Below, piece by piece: positions 52,237 through 62,263 of a DNA stretch of 64,000 nt. The translations under genes and the position numbers were made by a program. A model generated the notes under the pieces. That model was not told the origin of the DNA. It was given only the letters and a program-made list of their open reading frames with translations, and did not search any database. Position 1 is the stretch's first letter; every line of letters begins with the position of its first letter. The stretch is from Zhouia amylolytica (GTDB lineage Bacteria > Bacteroidota > Bacteroidia > Flavobacteriales > Flavobacteriaceae). The stretch spans positions 259,935 through 323,934 of the forward strand of contig NZ_FPAG01000004.1 in the NCBI RefSeq assembly GCF_900116365.1, in the 5' to 3' direction.

Positions 52237-52923
52237 CTATAAACTTTCTGCAAATGCTTCGGGCGTTATTGCTTTATCTACGTTGAAATCCCCTATTTTG
52301 GTTCTTCTCAATTCAGATAAATGAGCACCGCTGTTGAGAGCTTTGCCAAAATCATGCGCTAACGATCGGATGTAGGTACCTTTACTACAAACCACTCTAA
52401 AATGTATTTCAGGCATTTCTATCTTTGTGATTTCAAATTCTGAAATTTTGATGATACGAGGATTAACTTTTACTTCTTTGCCTTCCCTCGCAAATTCGTA
52501 AAGTCGTTTGCCATCTTTTTTTAAGGCTGAAAAGACAGGTGGAATCTGTTCGATTTCTCCAATAAATTTATTGGTTGTATCAAGGATAAGTTCCGAAGTA
52601 ATATGTTCTGTAGGGTAGGTTTGGTCTATAGTTGTTTCCAGGTCGTACGAAGGTGTCGTTGCGCCGACTGTAAATGTTCCGGTGTATTCTTTTATTTGTC
52701 CCTGGAGTTCAGGGATTTTTTTAGTGTATTTACCAACACATATAACCAGCAATCCTGTGGCCAACGGATCAAGAGTTCCGGCATGACCAATCTTAATTTT
52801 TTTGATCTTGAATTTTTTGAGGATTGCCCATTTCATTTTATTTACCGCTTGAAATGAACTCCAATTCAATGGTTTGTCAATCAACAGTATTTTTCCTTCC
52901 TTCAATTCTTCTAGTGCGTACAT
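52237..52923 (-). CDS. truB: tRNA pseudouridine-55 synthase
   Basis: 228 residues from ATG 52923, which lies one base after the uppP stop. Catalytic Asp is in GHAGTLDPLATGLL; KRLYEFAREGKEV and CSKGTYIRSLAHDFG are further TruB motifs. Makes pseudouridine 55 in the T-loop of tRNA. Last gene of the ftsX-DUF3098-uppP-truB operon. Confidence 0.96.
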   Translation of the reverse strand: MYALEELKEGKILLIDKPLNWSSFQAVNKMKWAILKKFKIKKIKIGHAGTLDPLATGLLVICVGKYTKKIPELQGQIKEYTGTFTVGATTPSYDLETTIDQTYPTEHITSELILDTTNKFIGEIEQIPPVFSALKKDGKRLYEFAREGKEVKVNPRIIKISEFEITKIEMPEIHFRVVCSKGTYIRSLAHDFGKALNSGAHLSELRRTKIGDFNVDKAITPEAFAESL

Positions 52924-52924
52924 G

Positions 52925-53722
52925 TTAACTGTAATAAAAAGAATAAACAATAGCAATTGTGCCAACGATCAGGCAATAAATAGCAAAGTAAGTCAGTTTG
53001 CTGCTTTTTACCAATTTTATCATCCAGGTACAGGCTAATAGCCCGGATATAAATGCTGCTATGAAACCTATAGCCAACGGGGTGAATTGCTGTGATTCAA
53101 AAGTGATGTTGCCTGAGGCAACTTCTTTACAGATGCTTCCAAAAATTAAAGGAACCACCATTAGAAATGAGAAACGCGCGGCTTTAGTTTTATCAATTCC
53201 CAGTAAGACTGAGCTTGAAATTGTTGCCCCGCTCCTTGAAATTCCCGGAAGCATCGCAACCGCTTGAGATATTCCAATAATAAAGGCGTTTCCATAAGTT
53301 ACATTTTTGGAAGTGTCTTTAGCACGATCTGCCAGAAATAGTAAAAGGGCAGTTATCATAAGCATAAAACCAACTAACTGAATGTTTTCACCAAATAACT
53401 GTTCTAGCTGTTCCTCGAAGAAAAGACCTATAAAAACAGCCGGAATCATAGAGACTATAATCTTTAGAGAGAAAATGGTTTCTTTATTCCATTTAAACTG
53501 AAACAGGCCTTTAAGAATGTCACGCACATCTTTTCTAAAAACTACTATGGTACTCAACGCAGTTGCAAAATGTAAGACGACTGTAAAAATTAAACTTTCC
53601 TGGGGAATGGAATCATCCCCTAAAATAAACTTCCCAAGTTCTAAATGTCCGCTGGAAGAAACGGGTAAAAATTCGGTTAATCCCTGGATTATTCCAAGAA
53701 TTATGGCATCAATTATATCCAT
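52925..53722 (-). CDS. uppP: Undecaprenyl-diphosphatase
   Basis: 265 residues with about eight helices. Motifs GIIQGLTEFLPVSSSGHLELG and PGISRSGATISSSVLLGI carry the catalytic residues that recycle undecaprenyl pyrophosphate, the lipid carrier for cell wall synthesis (also BacA, linked to bacitracin resistance). Operon with ftsX, DUF3098 and truB. Confidence 0.97.
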   Translation of the reverse strand: MDIIDAIILGIIQGLTEFLPVSSSGHLELGKFILGDDSIPQESLIFTVVLHFATALSTIVVFRKDVRDILKGLFQFKWNKETIFSLKIIVSMIPAVFIGLFFEEQLEQLFGENIQLVGFMLMITALLLFLADRAKDTSKNVTYGNAFIIGISQAVAMLPGISRSGATISSSVLLGIDKTKAARFSFLMVVPLIFGSICKEVASGNITFESQQFTPLAIGFIAAFISGLLACTWMIKLVKSSKLTYFAIYCLIVGTIAIVYSFYYS

Positions 53723-53736
53723 TTAATCTGGTGTGG

Positions 53737-54012
53737 CTATTTGGTGTTTTTGTTTTCCTTGTTCGGGTTTAACAGAATTCCATAAGCTTCAATGGCAAAA
53801 CCAATTAATACCAGAGTTGGCGCAAGCCTGATTCTTCGGAAACTAAAAATTTCAGGATTAAAAACATTTGGATCCTCACTGCCACCTCCGCTCATCAGGA
53901 TAAACCCAAGAGCAATAACAGCCAGACCGATAAACATTACGATGTAATTCTTCTTTTGAAAAACGAAATCGTGATTAAATTTATGATGTTCTTTTTGTTG
54001 ATTCTTTTTCAT
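53737..54012 (-). CDS. DUF3098 small membrane protein
   Basis: 91 residues with two membrane helices (YIVMFIGLAVIALGFILMSGG and LAPTLVLIGFAIEAYGILL) and the connecting FNPEIFSFRRIRLAP segment typical of DUF3098. Found between ftsX and uppP in many Bacteroidetes; probably an accessory envelope protein, role unknown. Confidence 0.9.
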   Translation of the reverse strand: MKKNQQKEHHKFNHDFVFQKKNYIVMFIGLAVIALGFILMSGGGSEDPNVFNPEIFSFRRIRLAPTLVLIGFAIEAYGILLNPNKENKNTK

Positions 54013-54021
54013 AATGTGATT

Positions 54022-54900
54022 TTAATAGTACAGATCGTCTGTTCTAAGGTTCAGGAACCTTTGAGTTGCAATAAAGGTACTTATTGTGGTAATTACAATA
54101 CTGATGATAAAAATACCTATAAATAATACTACCAGCCAAACCGGATCATCCAGGATATCGAGTTGGGGTAAACGGCCATCAGCATAATAGAGTACTCCTG
54201 ACATGGCCAAAATTGAAACGGTTGCACCGACCATGCCAAGTTTAACATTTCGCCAAATAAATGGTTTTCGAATAAAAGCTTTCGTAGCCCCAACCATTTG
54301 CATGGTTTTAATAATAAATCGGTTGGAGTACACCGATAAGCGTATGGAGCTGTTTATTAAGAGGACGGCTATAAGCGTGAAAACACCACTGGCTATCAAG
54401 ATCCATAAACTAATTCTCTTTATATTATCATTAAGAAGTGAGATTAACGGTTGGTCGTATGCTACTTCGTCAACATAATTTTTCTCTGTAAGACCTGTGG
54501 CAATATTTTGAAGGCTGTCAGGATGAACATAGGCTGCTTTCAAATGGACATCAATTGAATTTTGTAATGGATTGTACCCTAGAAAATCCATAAAGTTTTC
54601 GCCAATTTCCTTGCTGTGTTTTTCAGCTGCCTCGTCTTTTGAAACGAATACTGCAGATTTTGTGTAGTCTGCCATGGCTAAACTTTGCTGAAGCTGCTTG
54701 ATTTCAACATCTTTAGCCTGATCTTTTAAAAAAACAGTAACCGCAACCTGCTCTTTAAAATGATCCGCCAGTTTTTTAGTGTTTAAAATCAAGATCCCCA
54801 ACATTCCCAGTAAAAATAATACTAAAGCTATACTTAGTACTACAGAAAAGTAAGATGAAATTAATTTTCGTTTTTGGTAACGTTCAAAAGAATTGCTCAT
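54022..54900 (-). CDS. ftsX: Cell division ABC-type permease FtsX
   Basis: 292 residues: N-terminal helix (SYFSVVLSIALVLFLLGMLG), an extracellular domain (about 50-165), then three helices (SLWILIASGVFTLIAVLLIN and following). With ATPase FtsE it activates septal peptidoglycan hydrolases. ftsE is not adjacent here. First gene of the four-gene operon. Confidence 0.94.
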   Translation of the reverse strand: MSNSFERYQKRKLISSYFSVVLSIALVLFLLGMLGILILNTKKLADHFKEQVAVTVFLKDQAKDVEIKQLQQSLAMADYTKSAVFVSKDEAAEKHSKEIGENFMDFLGYNPLQNSIDVHLKAAYVHPDSLQNIATGLTEKNYVDEVAYDQPLISLLNDNIKRISLWILIASGVFTLIAVLLINSSIRLSVYSNRFIIKTMQMVGATKAFIRKPFIWRNVKLGMVGATVSILAMSGVLYYADGRLPQLDILDDPVWLVVLFIGIFIISIVITTISTFIATQRFLNLRTDDLYY

Positions 54901-55131
54901 TATTAATACGATTGCTGGTGTAAAAGTAATAATACCATTTATAATTTGAAATTGCTGTACAAAAAATGAATTATTTTTTGTGTAAAGTGCAAGGAGAGAA
55001 GAACCTTTAGCGTGTGTTTCTCATTCGATTTGACTTTTGACCGTGATATAAAAGGTAACATTTTAAATAGATTATTATTAGTTTAATGTGTATTGTAGTA
55101 ATTTTATCATTAATAATAATAACTCAAAGTC

Positions 55132-56064
55132 ATGCGGATTGTTGTATACGGGATAGGTGGAGTTGGCGGATATTTTGGGGGGAAATTGGCGAAAACCAGT
55201 CATAAGGTAAGTTTTATTGCGAGAGGAAGACATCTGGAGGCTATTCAGAGAAATGGGCTTCAGGTAAAAAGTATTTATGGAGACTTTGTCGCTGCGCCTA
55301 ATACTGTTACCAGTGATGTTCATTCTTTGCATGCTGCAGATCTGATTATCGTGTGTACTAAATCGTGGCAGGTAAATGATGTGGCCAGAGATATTAAGCC
55401 TTTGGTTTCGGAACATACGATGGTGCTTCCATTACAAAATGGGGCAGACAATGTGGATAAATTAATTAATGTCCTTGGAAAGGACAACGTTATCGGAGGG
55501 TTATGTCGAATTATTAGTTTCGTGGAATCTCCTGGTGTCATACATCATAAAGCATTTCATCCACAGGTGATGTTTGGAGAATTGAATAATGAAAAGTCAG
55601 AGCGAATTCAGCTTCTTAAAAAAGTTTTTGATGAAGCTGGTTTTGACAATTTGATTGCTGATGATATTCAAGCCGCCATATGGAAAAAGTTTTTGTTCAT
55701 ATGTACGATTAGTGGAATTGGGGCATTGACCAGAGCGGAAATGGGAGTGATGCGTGAAAATTCGTTTGTAATGGAGGTGATGCGTAAGACAGCGGATGAA
55801 ATTTTGAAATTAGCTCAAGCCAAGGGAGTTCATTTAACTCAAAAAGATGTAGAAGCTGTTTTTGAAGGAATAGCGAATCAGGATCCTCATACCACTGCGT
55901 CTATGCAGCGGGATATCATGGAAGGAAAGCCATCCGAGCTAGAGGATTTTAATGGTTATGTGGTTAGAGAGGCAAAGAAATACGGGATTGAAGTGCCGGT
56001 GAATGAATTTATATATCATTTATTACTTCCACAAGAGAAGAGAGCGAGGGCAAAATTTAAATAG
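55132..56064 (+). CDS. panE: 2-dehydropantoate 2-reductase
   Basis: 310 residues. NADPH site GIGGVGGYFGGKLAKTSHKVSFIARG; catalytic region IQAAIWKKFLFICTISGIGALTRAE and HTTASMQRDIMEGKPSELEDFNG. Makes pantoate for pantothenate and CoA. Overlaps the convergent patatin by 8 bases. Confidence 0.92.
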   Translation: MRIVVYGIGGVGGYFGGKLAKTSHKVSFIARGRHLEAIQRNGLQVKSIYGDFVAAPNTVTSDVHSLHAADLIIVCTKSWQVNDVARDIKPLVSEHTMVLPLQNGADNVDKLINVLGKDNVIGGLCRIISFVESPGVIHHKAFHPQVMFGELNNEKSERIQLLKKVFDEAGFDNLIADDIQAAIWKKFLFICTISGIGALTRAEMGVMRENSFVMEVMRKTADEILKLAQAKGVHLTQKDVEAVFEGIANQDPHTTASMQRDIMEGKPSELEDFNGYVVREAKKYGIEVPVNEFIYHLLLPQEKRARAKFK

Positions 56065-56827
56065 TGCCTAAAATTACATTCATTTCTTTCAAGGCGTGTT
56101 CGTAGCCCATGCTGAATGCTTTGTCGATCATTTTTGTGTCCAAAACACTAATTTTTTCTATGTCTTCAGGCAGGAAAACATAATTACAGCTTTTGAATTT
56201 ATTGTAATAATTCGCATCTAATCCTATATGATATACCCGTTGAATTAATTTTAAGGTGGTATTAACTTCTGATTTTTCTACTTTTCGGATTGGGTTGACA
56301 AAACTTCCTAAAATGACCTCACAATCTTTTCTCAAAGGAGCTATTGGAAAATTATTCAGGATACCTCCGTCAGAGTATAAATCACCATTGATTTCGATTG
56401 GAGAGAAATAAGGGGGTAATGCCGAAGAGGCGATTAGGGGCCTGATAAGTTCTCCGGAATTGAAGAACTCGGCTCGGCCTGTGGTAATATTTGTTGCGGT
56501 AACCGTAAGAGGTATTTCCAATTCTTCAAAGTTAATTGCTTTGAAGTATTTTTTAAAAATATGATGGTATTTGGCACTGTCCATAATCCCAGGTTTGTTC
56601 ATAGCGAACAGTGAAAACTTGAAAACAGGCGTTTCCTTGAAAAAAGAAATCATTTCTTCATGGTCATAGCCAGAGGCGTATAAAGCCGCAACCAAAGCTC
56701 CGCCACTTGTGCCAGACATCGCAGTAGGTTCAATTCCGTGTTCTTTCAGTGCTTTTAGAAATCCGACATGTGCCAAGGCTTTAACCCCTCCGCCAGAGAG
56801 CACAATTCCAATTTTCTTTTCAGACAT
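56057..56827 (-). CDS. Patatin-like phospholipase
   Basis: 256 residues. Oxyanion loop SGGGVKALAHVGFLKAL, nucleophile Ser in SGTSGGALVAALY, and the Asp of the dyad in DGGILNNFP. No signal peptide, so cytoplasmic or membrane-associated. Acts on phospholipids or other acyl esters; substrate not known. Confidence 0.92.
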   Translation of the reverse strand: MSEKKIGIVLSGGGVKALAHVGFLKALKEHGIEPTAMSGTSGGALVAALYASGYDHEEMISFFKETPVFKFSLFAMNKPGIMDSAKYHHIFKKYFKAINFEELEIPLTVTATNITTGRAEFFNSGELIRPLIASSALPPYFSPIEINGDLYSDGGILNNFPIAPLRKDCEVILGSFVNPIRKVEKSEVNTTLKLIQRVYHIGLDANYYNKFKSCNYVFLPEDIEKISVLDTKMIDKAFSMGYEHALKEMNVILGTI

Positions 56828-56942
56828 GCAGCGTTAATTTTGAGTAAAAGTAAGAATTTTTAGCGTTTTTGAATGTGTTTGTTGCTGATGTTTAATCGGT
56901 TAAAGAAGTATTCATTTCTTTTTCAGAGTCATGCATTAATCG

Positions 56943-56950
56943 TATTTTTG
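56943..56950 (+). promoter_or_regulatory. -7 element of a likely leuS promoter
   Basis: TATTTTTG matches TAnnTTTG and lies 155 bases before the leuS start, so it would give an unusually long leader. No clear -33. Confidence 0.3.
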
Positions 56951-57104
56951 CCCACCGAATTATAATAATTGTTTGTTAGATCAAACCAGAGGTCAGAGTT
57001 TTAAAAAAGATGAAGCCGACTTACTGAAATAGTCTTACCAATTATAAGGTTGTTTTAGTTAATGAGGTTGCATGTGACTGTTGAAAAGCAATAAAAAGAA
57101 ACAC

Positions 57105-59918
57105 ATGAAATACAATTTCAACGAAATTGAAGCCAAGTGGCAGAAGTATTGGAGAGAAAACAAAACATTTAAGGCTGAAAATAACAGCGATAAGCCAAAA
57201 TATTATGTGCTTGATATGTTTCCTTACCCGTCAGGGGCGGGACTGCATGTGGGGCATCCGCTTGGTTATATAGCTAGTGATATTTACTCGCGATTTAAAC
57301 GTCATCAAGGGTTTAATGTATTACATCCAATGGGGTATGATTCATTTGGATTACCTGCTGAACAGTATGCGATCCAAACTGGTCAGCATCCTGCAATTAC
57401 TACCGAGGCGAACATCACAAGATATAGAGAGCAGCTCGATAAAATTGGTTTTTCTTTTGATTGGAGCCGAGAGGTGCGTACCTCTAATCCTGATTATTAT
57501 AAATGGACCCAATGGATTTTTATTCAGTTGTTTAATTCCTGGTATAATGTTGATGCTGATCGTGCGGAGGATATTGCAAGGTTGATTTCTGCTTTTGAAG
57601 TAGCGGGGAATGCACAAGTAAATGCTGTATGTGATGATGATGTAGCGGTTTTTACAGCTGCAGAGTGGAACGAATATACCTGGGAGGAAAAGCAGTCAAT
57701 TCTGCTAAAATACAGGCTTACATATTTGGCAGAAACAGAGGTGAACTGGTGTCCGGCCTTAGGTACTGTTTTGGCCAATGATGAAATTGTTAATGGAGTT
57801 TCAGAGCGAGGAGGTCATCCGGTCGTGCGTAAAAAGATGATGCAGTGGAGTATGCGCATAACAGCCTATGCTCAAAGACTACTGGATGGTTTAGACAGGC
57901 TTGATTGGCCACAGCCTTTAAAAGAATCTCAAACTAATTGGATTGGTCGTTCGAAAGGGGCGTCAGTGAAGTTTAAGATTGATGGTCATGATGAGTTTAT
58001 TGAGGTGTTTACTACACGTCCTGATACCATATTTGGGGTTACTTTTATGACTTTAGCACCAGAATTGGAGTTGGTAAAGGCAATAACAACAGCCGAACAG
58101 AAGGAAGCGGTTGAGTCGTATATTGAGGCTACAGCTAAACGAAGCGAACGTGACCGTATGGCTGATGTGAAAACTATTTCCGGAGCTTTTACCGGAGCTT
58201 ATGCAATTCATCCGTTTACTGAAGAAAAAATCCCGATTTGGATTGGGGATTACGTACTGGCTAGTTATGGTACCGGAGCTGTAATGGCGGTTCCTTGTGG
58301 CGATCAGCGTGACCATGATTTTGCAAATCATTTTAATATTCCAATAAAAAATATTTTTGAAGGTGTTGATATCACCGAAGAGGCATTTGCTGATAAAGAC
58401 AATACTAAAATTGCCAATTCAGACTTTATTACCGGATTAGGTTTTAAGGAAGCGACCCAGCTGGTAATTGAAAGACTGGAGGCTATGGGACAGGGTGAAG
58501 GGAAAATTAATTATCGCTTGAGAGATGCAGTTTTTAGTCGTCAACGCTATTGGGGTGAGCCATTTCCTGTATATTATAAAAATGGTATACCGCAGATGAT
58601 CGAAGCGGAACATCTGCCAATTCGTTTGCCGGAAGTAGAGAAGTATTTACCAACTGAAACAGGAGAGCCGCCATTAGGTAATGCCAATGTATGGGCTTGG
58701 GATACGGATAAGAATGAAGTGGTGAGTAATGACCTTATCGATAACGAGACCGTATTTCCATTAGAACTTAATACCATGCCTGGCTGGGCCGGATCTTCCT
58801 GGTATTTTAATCGCTATATGGATGCAATTAATGAAAATGAATTTGCGTCTCAGGAGGCTTTAAATTATTGGAAAGATGTCGATTTATATATAGGCGGAAG
58901 CGAGCATGCTACCGGGCATTTATTGTACAGTCGCTTTTGGCAGAAATTCTTGTTCGACAGAGAGTTATTGCCTGTTGATGAGTATGCGAAAAAACTGATA
59001 AACCAGGGAATGATTTTGGGGACCAGTGCTTTTGTTTACAGGGTAGAAGGAGAAAATAAATTTGTTTCCAAAGGTTTAAAGAATAATTATAAAGTACAGG
59101 CAATACATGCGGATGTTTCTTTTGTAAATGCATCAGATGAGTTGGATGTTGAAGCCTTTAAGAACTGGCGTCCTGAATTTAAAGATGCAGAGTTTGTTTA
59201 TGAAGAGGACAAGTATCTGGTTGGACGAGAAGTTGAAAAGATGTCGAAGTCTAAGTACAATGTTGTTAATCCTGATGATATTTGTGAAGAATACGGAGCA
59301 GATACTTTGCGATTGTATGAAATGTTCTTAGGGCCATTAGAACAGGCAAAACCATGGAATACTGCTGGAATTACCGGTGTTGCAGGATTCTTGAAAAAGT
59401 TATGGCGTTTGTATTTTGACGATAACGGATTGGTGGTTACCGATAATGAGCCGAGTAAAGAATCTTTAAAAACTTTGCATAAGACTATTAAGAAGGCTAC
59501 AGAAGATGTTGCTAATTTTTCATTCAATACTTCAGTATCCGGTTTTATGATTGCTGTTAACGAGTTGACCGCTCATAAATGTCACGAGCGAGCCATTTTG
59601 GAACCTTTGGCTATTTTGATTTCGCCATATGCTCCTCATATTGCGGAGGAATTATGGGCAAGCCTCGGTCATGCAGAATCGATAAGTACGGCAAAATGGC
59701 CTGAGTTTGATGAGAAGCATTTGGTAGAAAGTAGTAAGGAGTATCCAGTGTCTTTTAATGGTAAAATGCGTTTCAAAAAAGAATTACCATTAGACCTTAC
59801 TAAGGAAGAAATAGAAAAGGTAATTATGGCGGATGAGCGAACTCAAAAACAATTGAATGGAAGAACTCCGAAAAAGGTGATTGTAGTTCCCGGAAAGATT
59901 ATTAATATCGTCGGTTAA
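57105..59918 (+). CDS. leuS: Leucyl-tRNA synthetase
   Basis: 937 residues from ATG 57105 (TTG 57081 would add eight residues). Class I motifs: HVGH in PYPSGAGLHVGHPLG (about 48-51 from the ATG) and KMSKS near residue 712. The editing domain has TTRPDTIFGVTFM. Bacteroidetes-type insertions are visible, with an extra segment after FNSWYNVDADRAEDIARLI and another before KMSKS. Charges tRNA-Leu. A strong terminator follows. Confidence 0.96.
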   Translation: MKYNFNEIEAKWQKYWRENKTFKAENNSDKPKYYVLDMFPYPSGAGLHVGHPLGYIASDIYSRFKRHQGFNVLHPMGYDSFGLPAEQYAIQTGQHPAITTEANITRYREQLDKIGFSFDWSREVRTSNPDYYKWTQWIFIQLFNSWYNVDADRAEDIARLISAFEVAGNAQVNAVCDDDVAVFTAAEWNEYTWEEKQSILLKYRLTYLAETEVNWCPALGTVLANDEIVNGVSERGGHPVVRKKMMQWSMRITAYAQRLLDGLDRLDWPQPLKESQTNWIGRSKGASVKFKIDGHDEFIEVFTTRPDTIFGVTFMTLAPELELVKAITTAEQKEAVESYIEATAKRSERDRMADVKTISGAFTGAYAIHPFTEEKIPIWIGDYVLASYGTGAVMAVPCGDQRDHDFANHFNIPIKNIFEGVDITEEAFADKDNTKIANSDFITGLGFKEATQLVIERLEAMGQGEGKINYRLRDAVFSRQRYWGEPFPVYYKNGIPQMIEAEHLPIRLPEVEKYLPTETGEPPLGNANVWAWDTDKNEVVSNDLIDNETVFPLELNTMPGWAGSSWYFNRYMDAINENEFASQEALNYWKDVDLYIGGSEHATGHLLYSRFWQKFLFDRELLPVDEYAKKLINQGMILGTSAFVYRVEGENKFVSKGLKNNYKVQAIHADVSFVNASDELDVEAFKNWRPEFKDAEFVYEEDKYLVGREVEKMSKSKYNVVNPDDICEEYGADTLRLYEMFLGPLEQAKPWNTAGITGVAGFLKKLWRLYFDDNGLVVTDNEPSKESLKTLHKTIKKATEDVANFSFNTSVSGFMIAVNELTAHKCHERAILEPLAILISPYAPHIAEELWASLGHAESISTAKWPEFDEKHLVESSKEYPVSFNGKMRFKKELPLDLTKEEIEKVIMADERTQKQLNGRTPKKVIVVPGKIINIVG

Positions 59919-59943
59919 GACGCTAAAGAGTTTTTATGTATAG

Positions 59944-59992
59944 GGGTCAATGGTGTAAATATTAACATTTATACCGTTGACCCTTGTTTTTT
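59944..59992 (+). terminator. Terminator of leuS
   Basis: A 40-base hairpin: GGGTCAA ... TTGACCC with inner GGTGTAAAT/ATTTATACC pairing, then TTGTTTTTT. Confidence 0.9.
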
Positions 59993-60106
59993 AGGGGGGG
60001 TATTATCTTAAAATCAGTATTTTATCGAATAATTTGATGTTTTTTGAGCAGCGTCTATGTTTTATGAGTAATTGTAACGAAATTTAAGTTGATAAAAAGC
60101 TACATC

Positions 60107-61207
60107 ATGAAAATAGGAGTTCCAAAAGAGATTAAAAACAATGAAAATAGAGTGGGGATGACTCCGGCGGGGGTGTTTGAACTCACAAAAAATGGGCATA
60201 CGGTGTATGTAGAATCAACCGCTGGCGGAGGCAGCGGTTTTTTTAATGCTGATTACGAAAGTGCAGGTGCTACCATTTTGAATTCGATCAGGGAAGTTTA
60301 TCTGTTAAGTGATATGATTGTGAAGGTAAAGGAACCGGTGGAAGAAGAATATGAGTTGGTTCGCGATAACCAGGTGCTGTTTACGTATTTTCATTTTGCT
60401 TCCAGTGAAAAATTGACCAAAGCGATGTTGAAAAGTAAAGCTGTTTGTATTGCCTATGAAACTGTTGAGGACGATAATGGAACGCTACCCCTTTTAACTC
60501 CGATGTCCGAGGTGGCTGGTAGAATGGCGGTGCAGCAGGGAGCAAAATATTTGGAAAAACCCATTAAGGGAAGAGGAGTGCTATTAGGAGGCGTACCGGG
60601 TGTTCCTCCTGGTAAAGTTTTAATTCTTGGGGCTGGAGTTGTTGGAATACAGGCTGCAAAGATGGCTGCCGGATTAGGAGCTCATGTTACGATATTGGAT
60701 GTTAATATGAAGCGTTTGCGGTATGTTAATGATGTAATGCCTAATCATGTGGTAACGGAATTTTCTAATGAGTACAATATCAGAAAGCATATAAAAACTC
60801 ATGACCTTATTGTTGGAGGAGTATTGCTCAAAGGAGCCAAAGCACCAAAATTGATAACCCGTGACATGATAAGTGAGATGCGCCCCGGAACGGTTATTGT
60901 TGATGTTGCAGTAGATCAGGGAGGTTGCGTGGAAACTTCAAAGCCCACTACCCATGAGGCGCCCACCTTTATTATTGATGATGTGGTACATTACTGTGTG
61001 GCTAATATGCCTGGTGCAGTTCCTTATACTTCAACCCTGGCTCTGACTAATGTTACCTTGCCATATATCCTGCAATTAGCCAATAAAGGTTGGGAAAGAG
61101 CGTGTGATGAAGATCCCTTTCTCGCAAAGGGAGTTAATGTAGTTCATGGTAAGGTTGTGTACGATGAAATTGCAAACGCCTTTGGCTGGAATGTCAGTAT
61201 AGCTTGA
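60107..61207 (+). CDS. ald: Alanine dehydrogenase
   Basis: 366 residues from ATG 60107 (TTG 60089 would add six residues). Interconverts alanine and pyruvate with NAD. Motifs: VPKEIKNNENRVGMTPAGV, TYFHFASSEKLTK with catalytic His, GAGVVGIQAAKMAAGLGAHV for NAD, and VDQGGCVETSKPTTHEAPTF. An Lrp/AsnC-type regulator is 1 kb downstream on the other strand and could control it. Confidence 0.95.
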   Translation: MKIGVPKEIKNNENRVGMTPAGVFELTKNGHTVYVESTAGGGSGFFNADYESAGATILNSIREVYLLSDMIVKVKEPVEEEYELVRDNQVLFTYFHFASSEKLTKAMLKSKAVCIAYETVEDDNGTLPLLTPMSEVAGRMAVQQGAKYLEKPIKGRGVLLGGVPGVPPGKVLILGAGVVGIQAAKMAAGLGAHVTILDVNMKRLRYVNDVMPNHVVTEFSNEYNIRKHIKTHDLIVGGVLLKGAKAPKLITRDMISEMRPGTVIVDVAVDQGGCVETSKPTTHEAPTFIIDDVVHYCVANMPGAVPYTSTLALTNVTLPYILQLANKGWERACDEDPFLAKGVNVVHGKVVYDEIANAFGWNVSIA

Positions 61208-61387
61208 TTTAAATAACATCAGGAATCTGCAGCTTTCTGTTTAAACTCCGATTGTTTTAGTGTTGTAGGGTGAGTTTACTGTTTTGGACATCTAGATAAT
61301 TTCATCTGAATTTAAGCTTTTTTGTTTTCTTTACCTACCCTGAATAAATCAAAAAGTGATAGGCAGCTGACAAAACTTCATATTGTT

Positions 61388-61416
61388 AAAACCTCCCTAA
61401 TTTGGCGAGGTTTTTG
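61388..61416 (+). terminator. Hairpin with T-run between ald and metallopeptidase genes
   Basis: AAAACCTC and GAGGTTTTT around CCTAATTTGGC. It is 180 bases after the ald stop, in a 249-base gap (61208-61456) that otherwise shows no gene. Confidence 0.65.
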
Positions 61417-61456
61417 TTTTCTTCGTTGTATATTTATCAAAGTAAATTTTTAAAAT

Positions 61457-62152
61457 ATGTTAGGATATTATATTCTTATAGGTGGAATTGCTCTTATAAG
61501 TATGTTGGTTAGTTCTAAGCTTAAAAGTAAGTTTAAGCATTATTCTCAGGTTTATCTGAGAAATGGAATGAGTGGTAAGGAGATTGCCGAAAAAATGTTA
61601 GCTGATAATGGTATTTACGACGTAAAGGTGATTTCAACACCAGGTATGTTGACTGACCATTACAATCCCAAAAATAAAACAGTTAATCTTAGTGAGGCTG
61701 TATATAATCAGCGTAATGCTGCATCAGCTGCCGTTGCGGCACACGAATGCGGTCATGCGGTTCAGCATGCCAATGCATATGAATGGTTGGAAATGCGTTC
61801 TAAATTAGTGCCTGTTGTGAGTATTACTTCAGGAATGTCTCAGTGGTTAGTCTTTGGAGGGTTGATTTTAGGAGCCGCTTCGGGTGCTGGATTTGGCTAT
61901 TGGATAGCCGTAGCCGGACTTGTTTTTATGGGAATGGCCACGTTGTTTAGTTTTGTAACTCTACCTGTAGAATACGATGCCAGTAACAGAGCTCTTGCCT
62001 GGTTGCAGAATAAAAATATGGTGAGTCAGCAAGAGTATAAGGCTGCTGAGGATTCATTAAAGTGGGCCGCAAGAACTTATGTAGTAGCAGCTATAGGTGC
62101 ATTAGCCAACCTGGTTTATTGGGCGTTACAGGTTTTTGGAGGAAGAGATTAA
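61457..62152 (+). CDS. YugP-type neutral zinc metallopeptidase
   Basis: 231 residues: N-terminal helix (ILIGGIALISMLVSSKLKS), the zinc motif AAHECGHAVQH (HExxH in the HECGH form), and further helices. PF04298-type membrane metallopeptidase of unknown substrate; YugP of Bacillus subtilis is a homologue. The TATATTTA box at 61429-61436 may drive it. Confidence 0.9.
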   Translation: MLGYYILIGGIALISMLVSSKLKSKFKHYSQVYLRNGMSGKEIAEKMLADNGIYDVKVISTPGMLTDHYNPKNKTVNLSEAVYNQRNAASAAVAAHECGHAVQHANAYEWLEMRSKLVPVVSITSGMSQWLVFGGLILGAASGAGFGYWIAVAGLVFMGMATLFSFVTLPVEYDASNRALAWLQNKNMVSQQEYKAAEDSLKWAARTYVVAAIGALANLVYWALQVFGGRD

Positions 62153-62179
62153 ATTTTTAGTGTTAATAAATAGGAAGAG

Positions 62180-62207
62180 CGTCCGGTATATCCGGACGTT
62201 TTTTTGT
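62180..62207 (+). terminator. Terminator after the metallopeptidase
   Basis: CGTCCGG, TATAT loop, CCGGACG and T7. Confidence 0.9.
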
Positions 62208-62263
62208 TAACTCAATTCAACTAATCTCGTCATATAATTTTGAGTTGGAGTAAGGATATTTTT

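Noticed and set aside
56951-57104. Possible T-box or attenuator leader of leuS
   Set aside because: The 155-base leader shows no T-box sequence (AGGGUGGnACCGCG type) and no terminator before the gene; T-boxes are not expected in this phylum.
61208-61456. Hidden small gene in the 249-base gap after ald
   Set aside because: Only a hairpin with T-run at 61388-61416 and a possible promoter were seen; no frame has a convincing start or composition.
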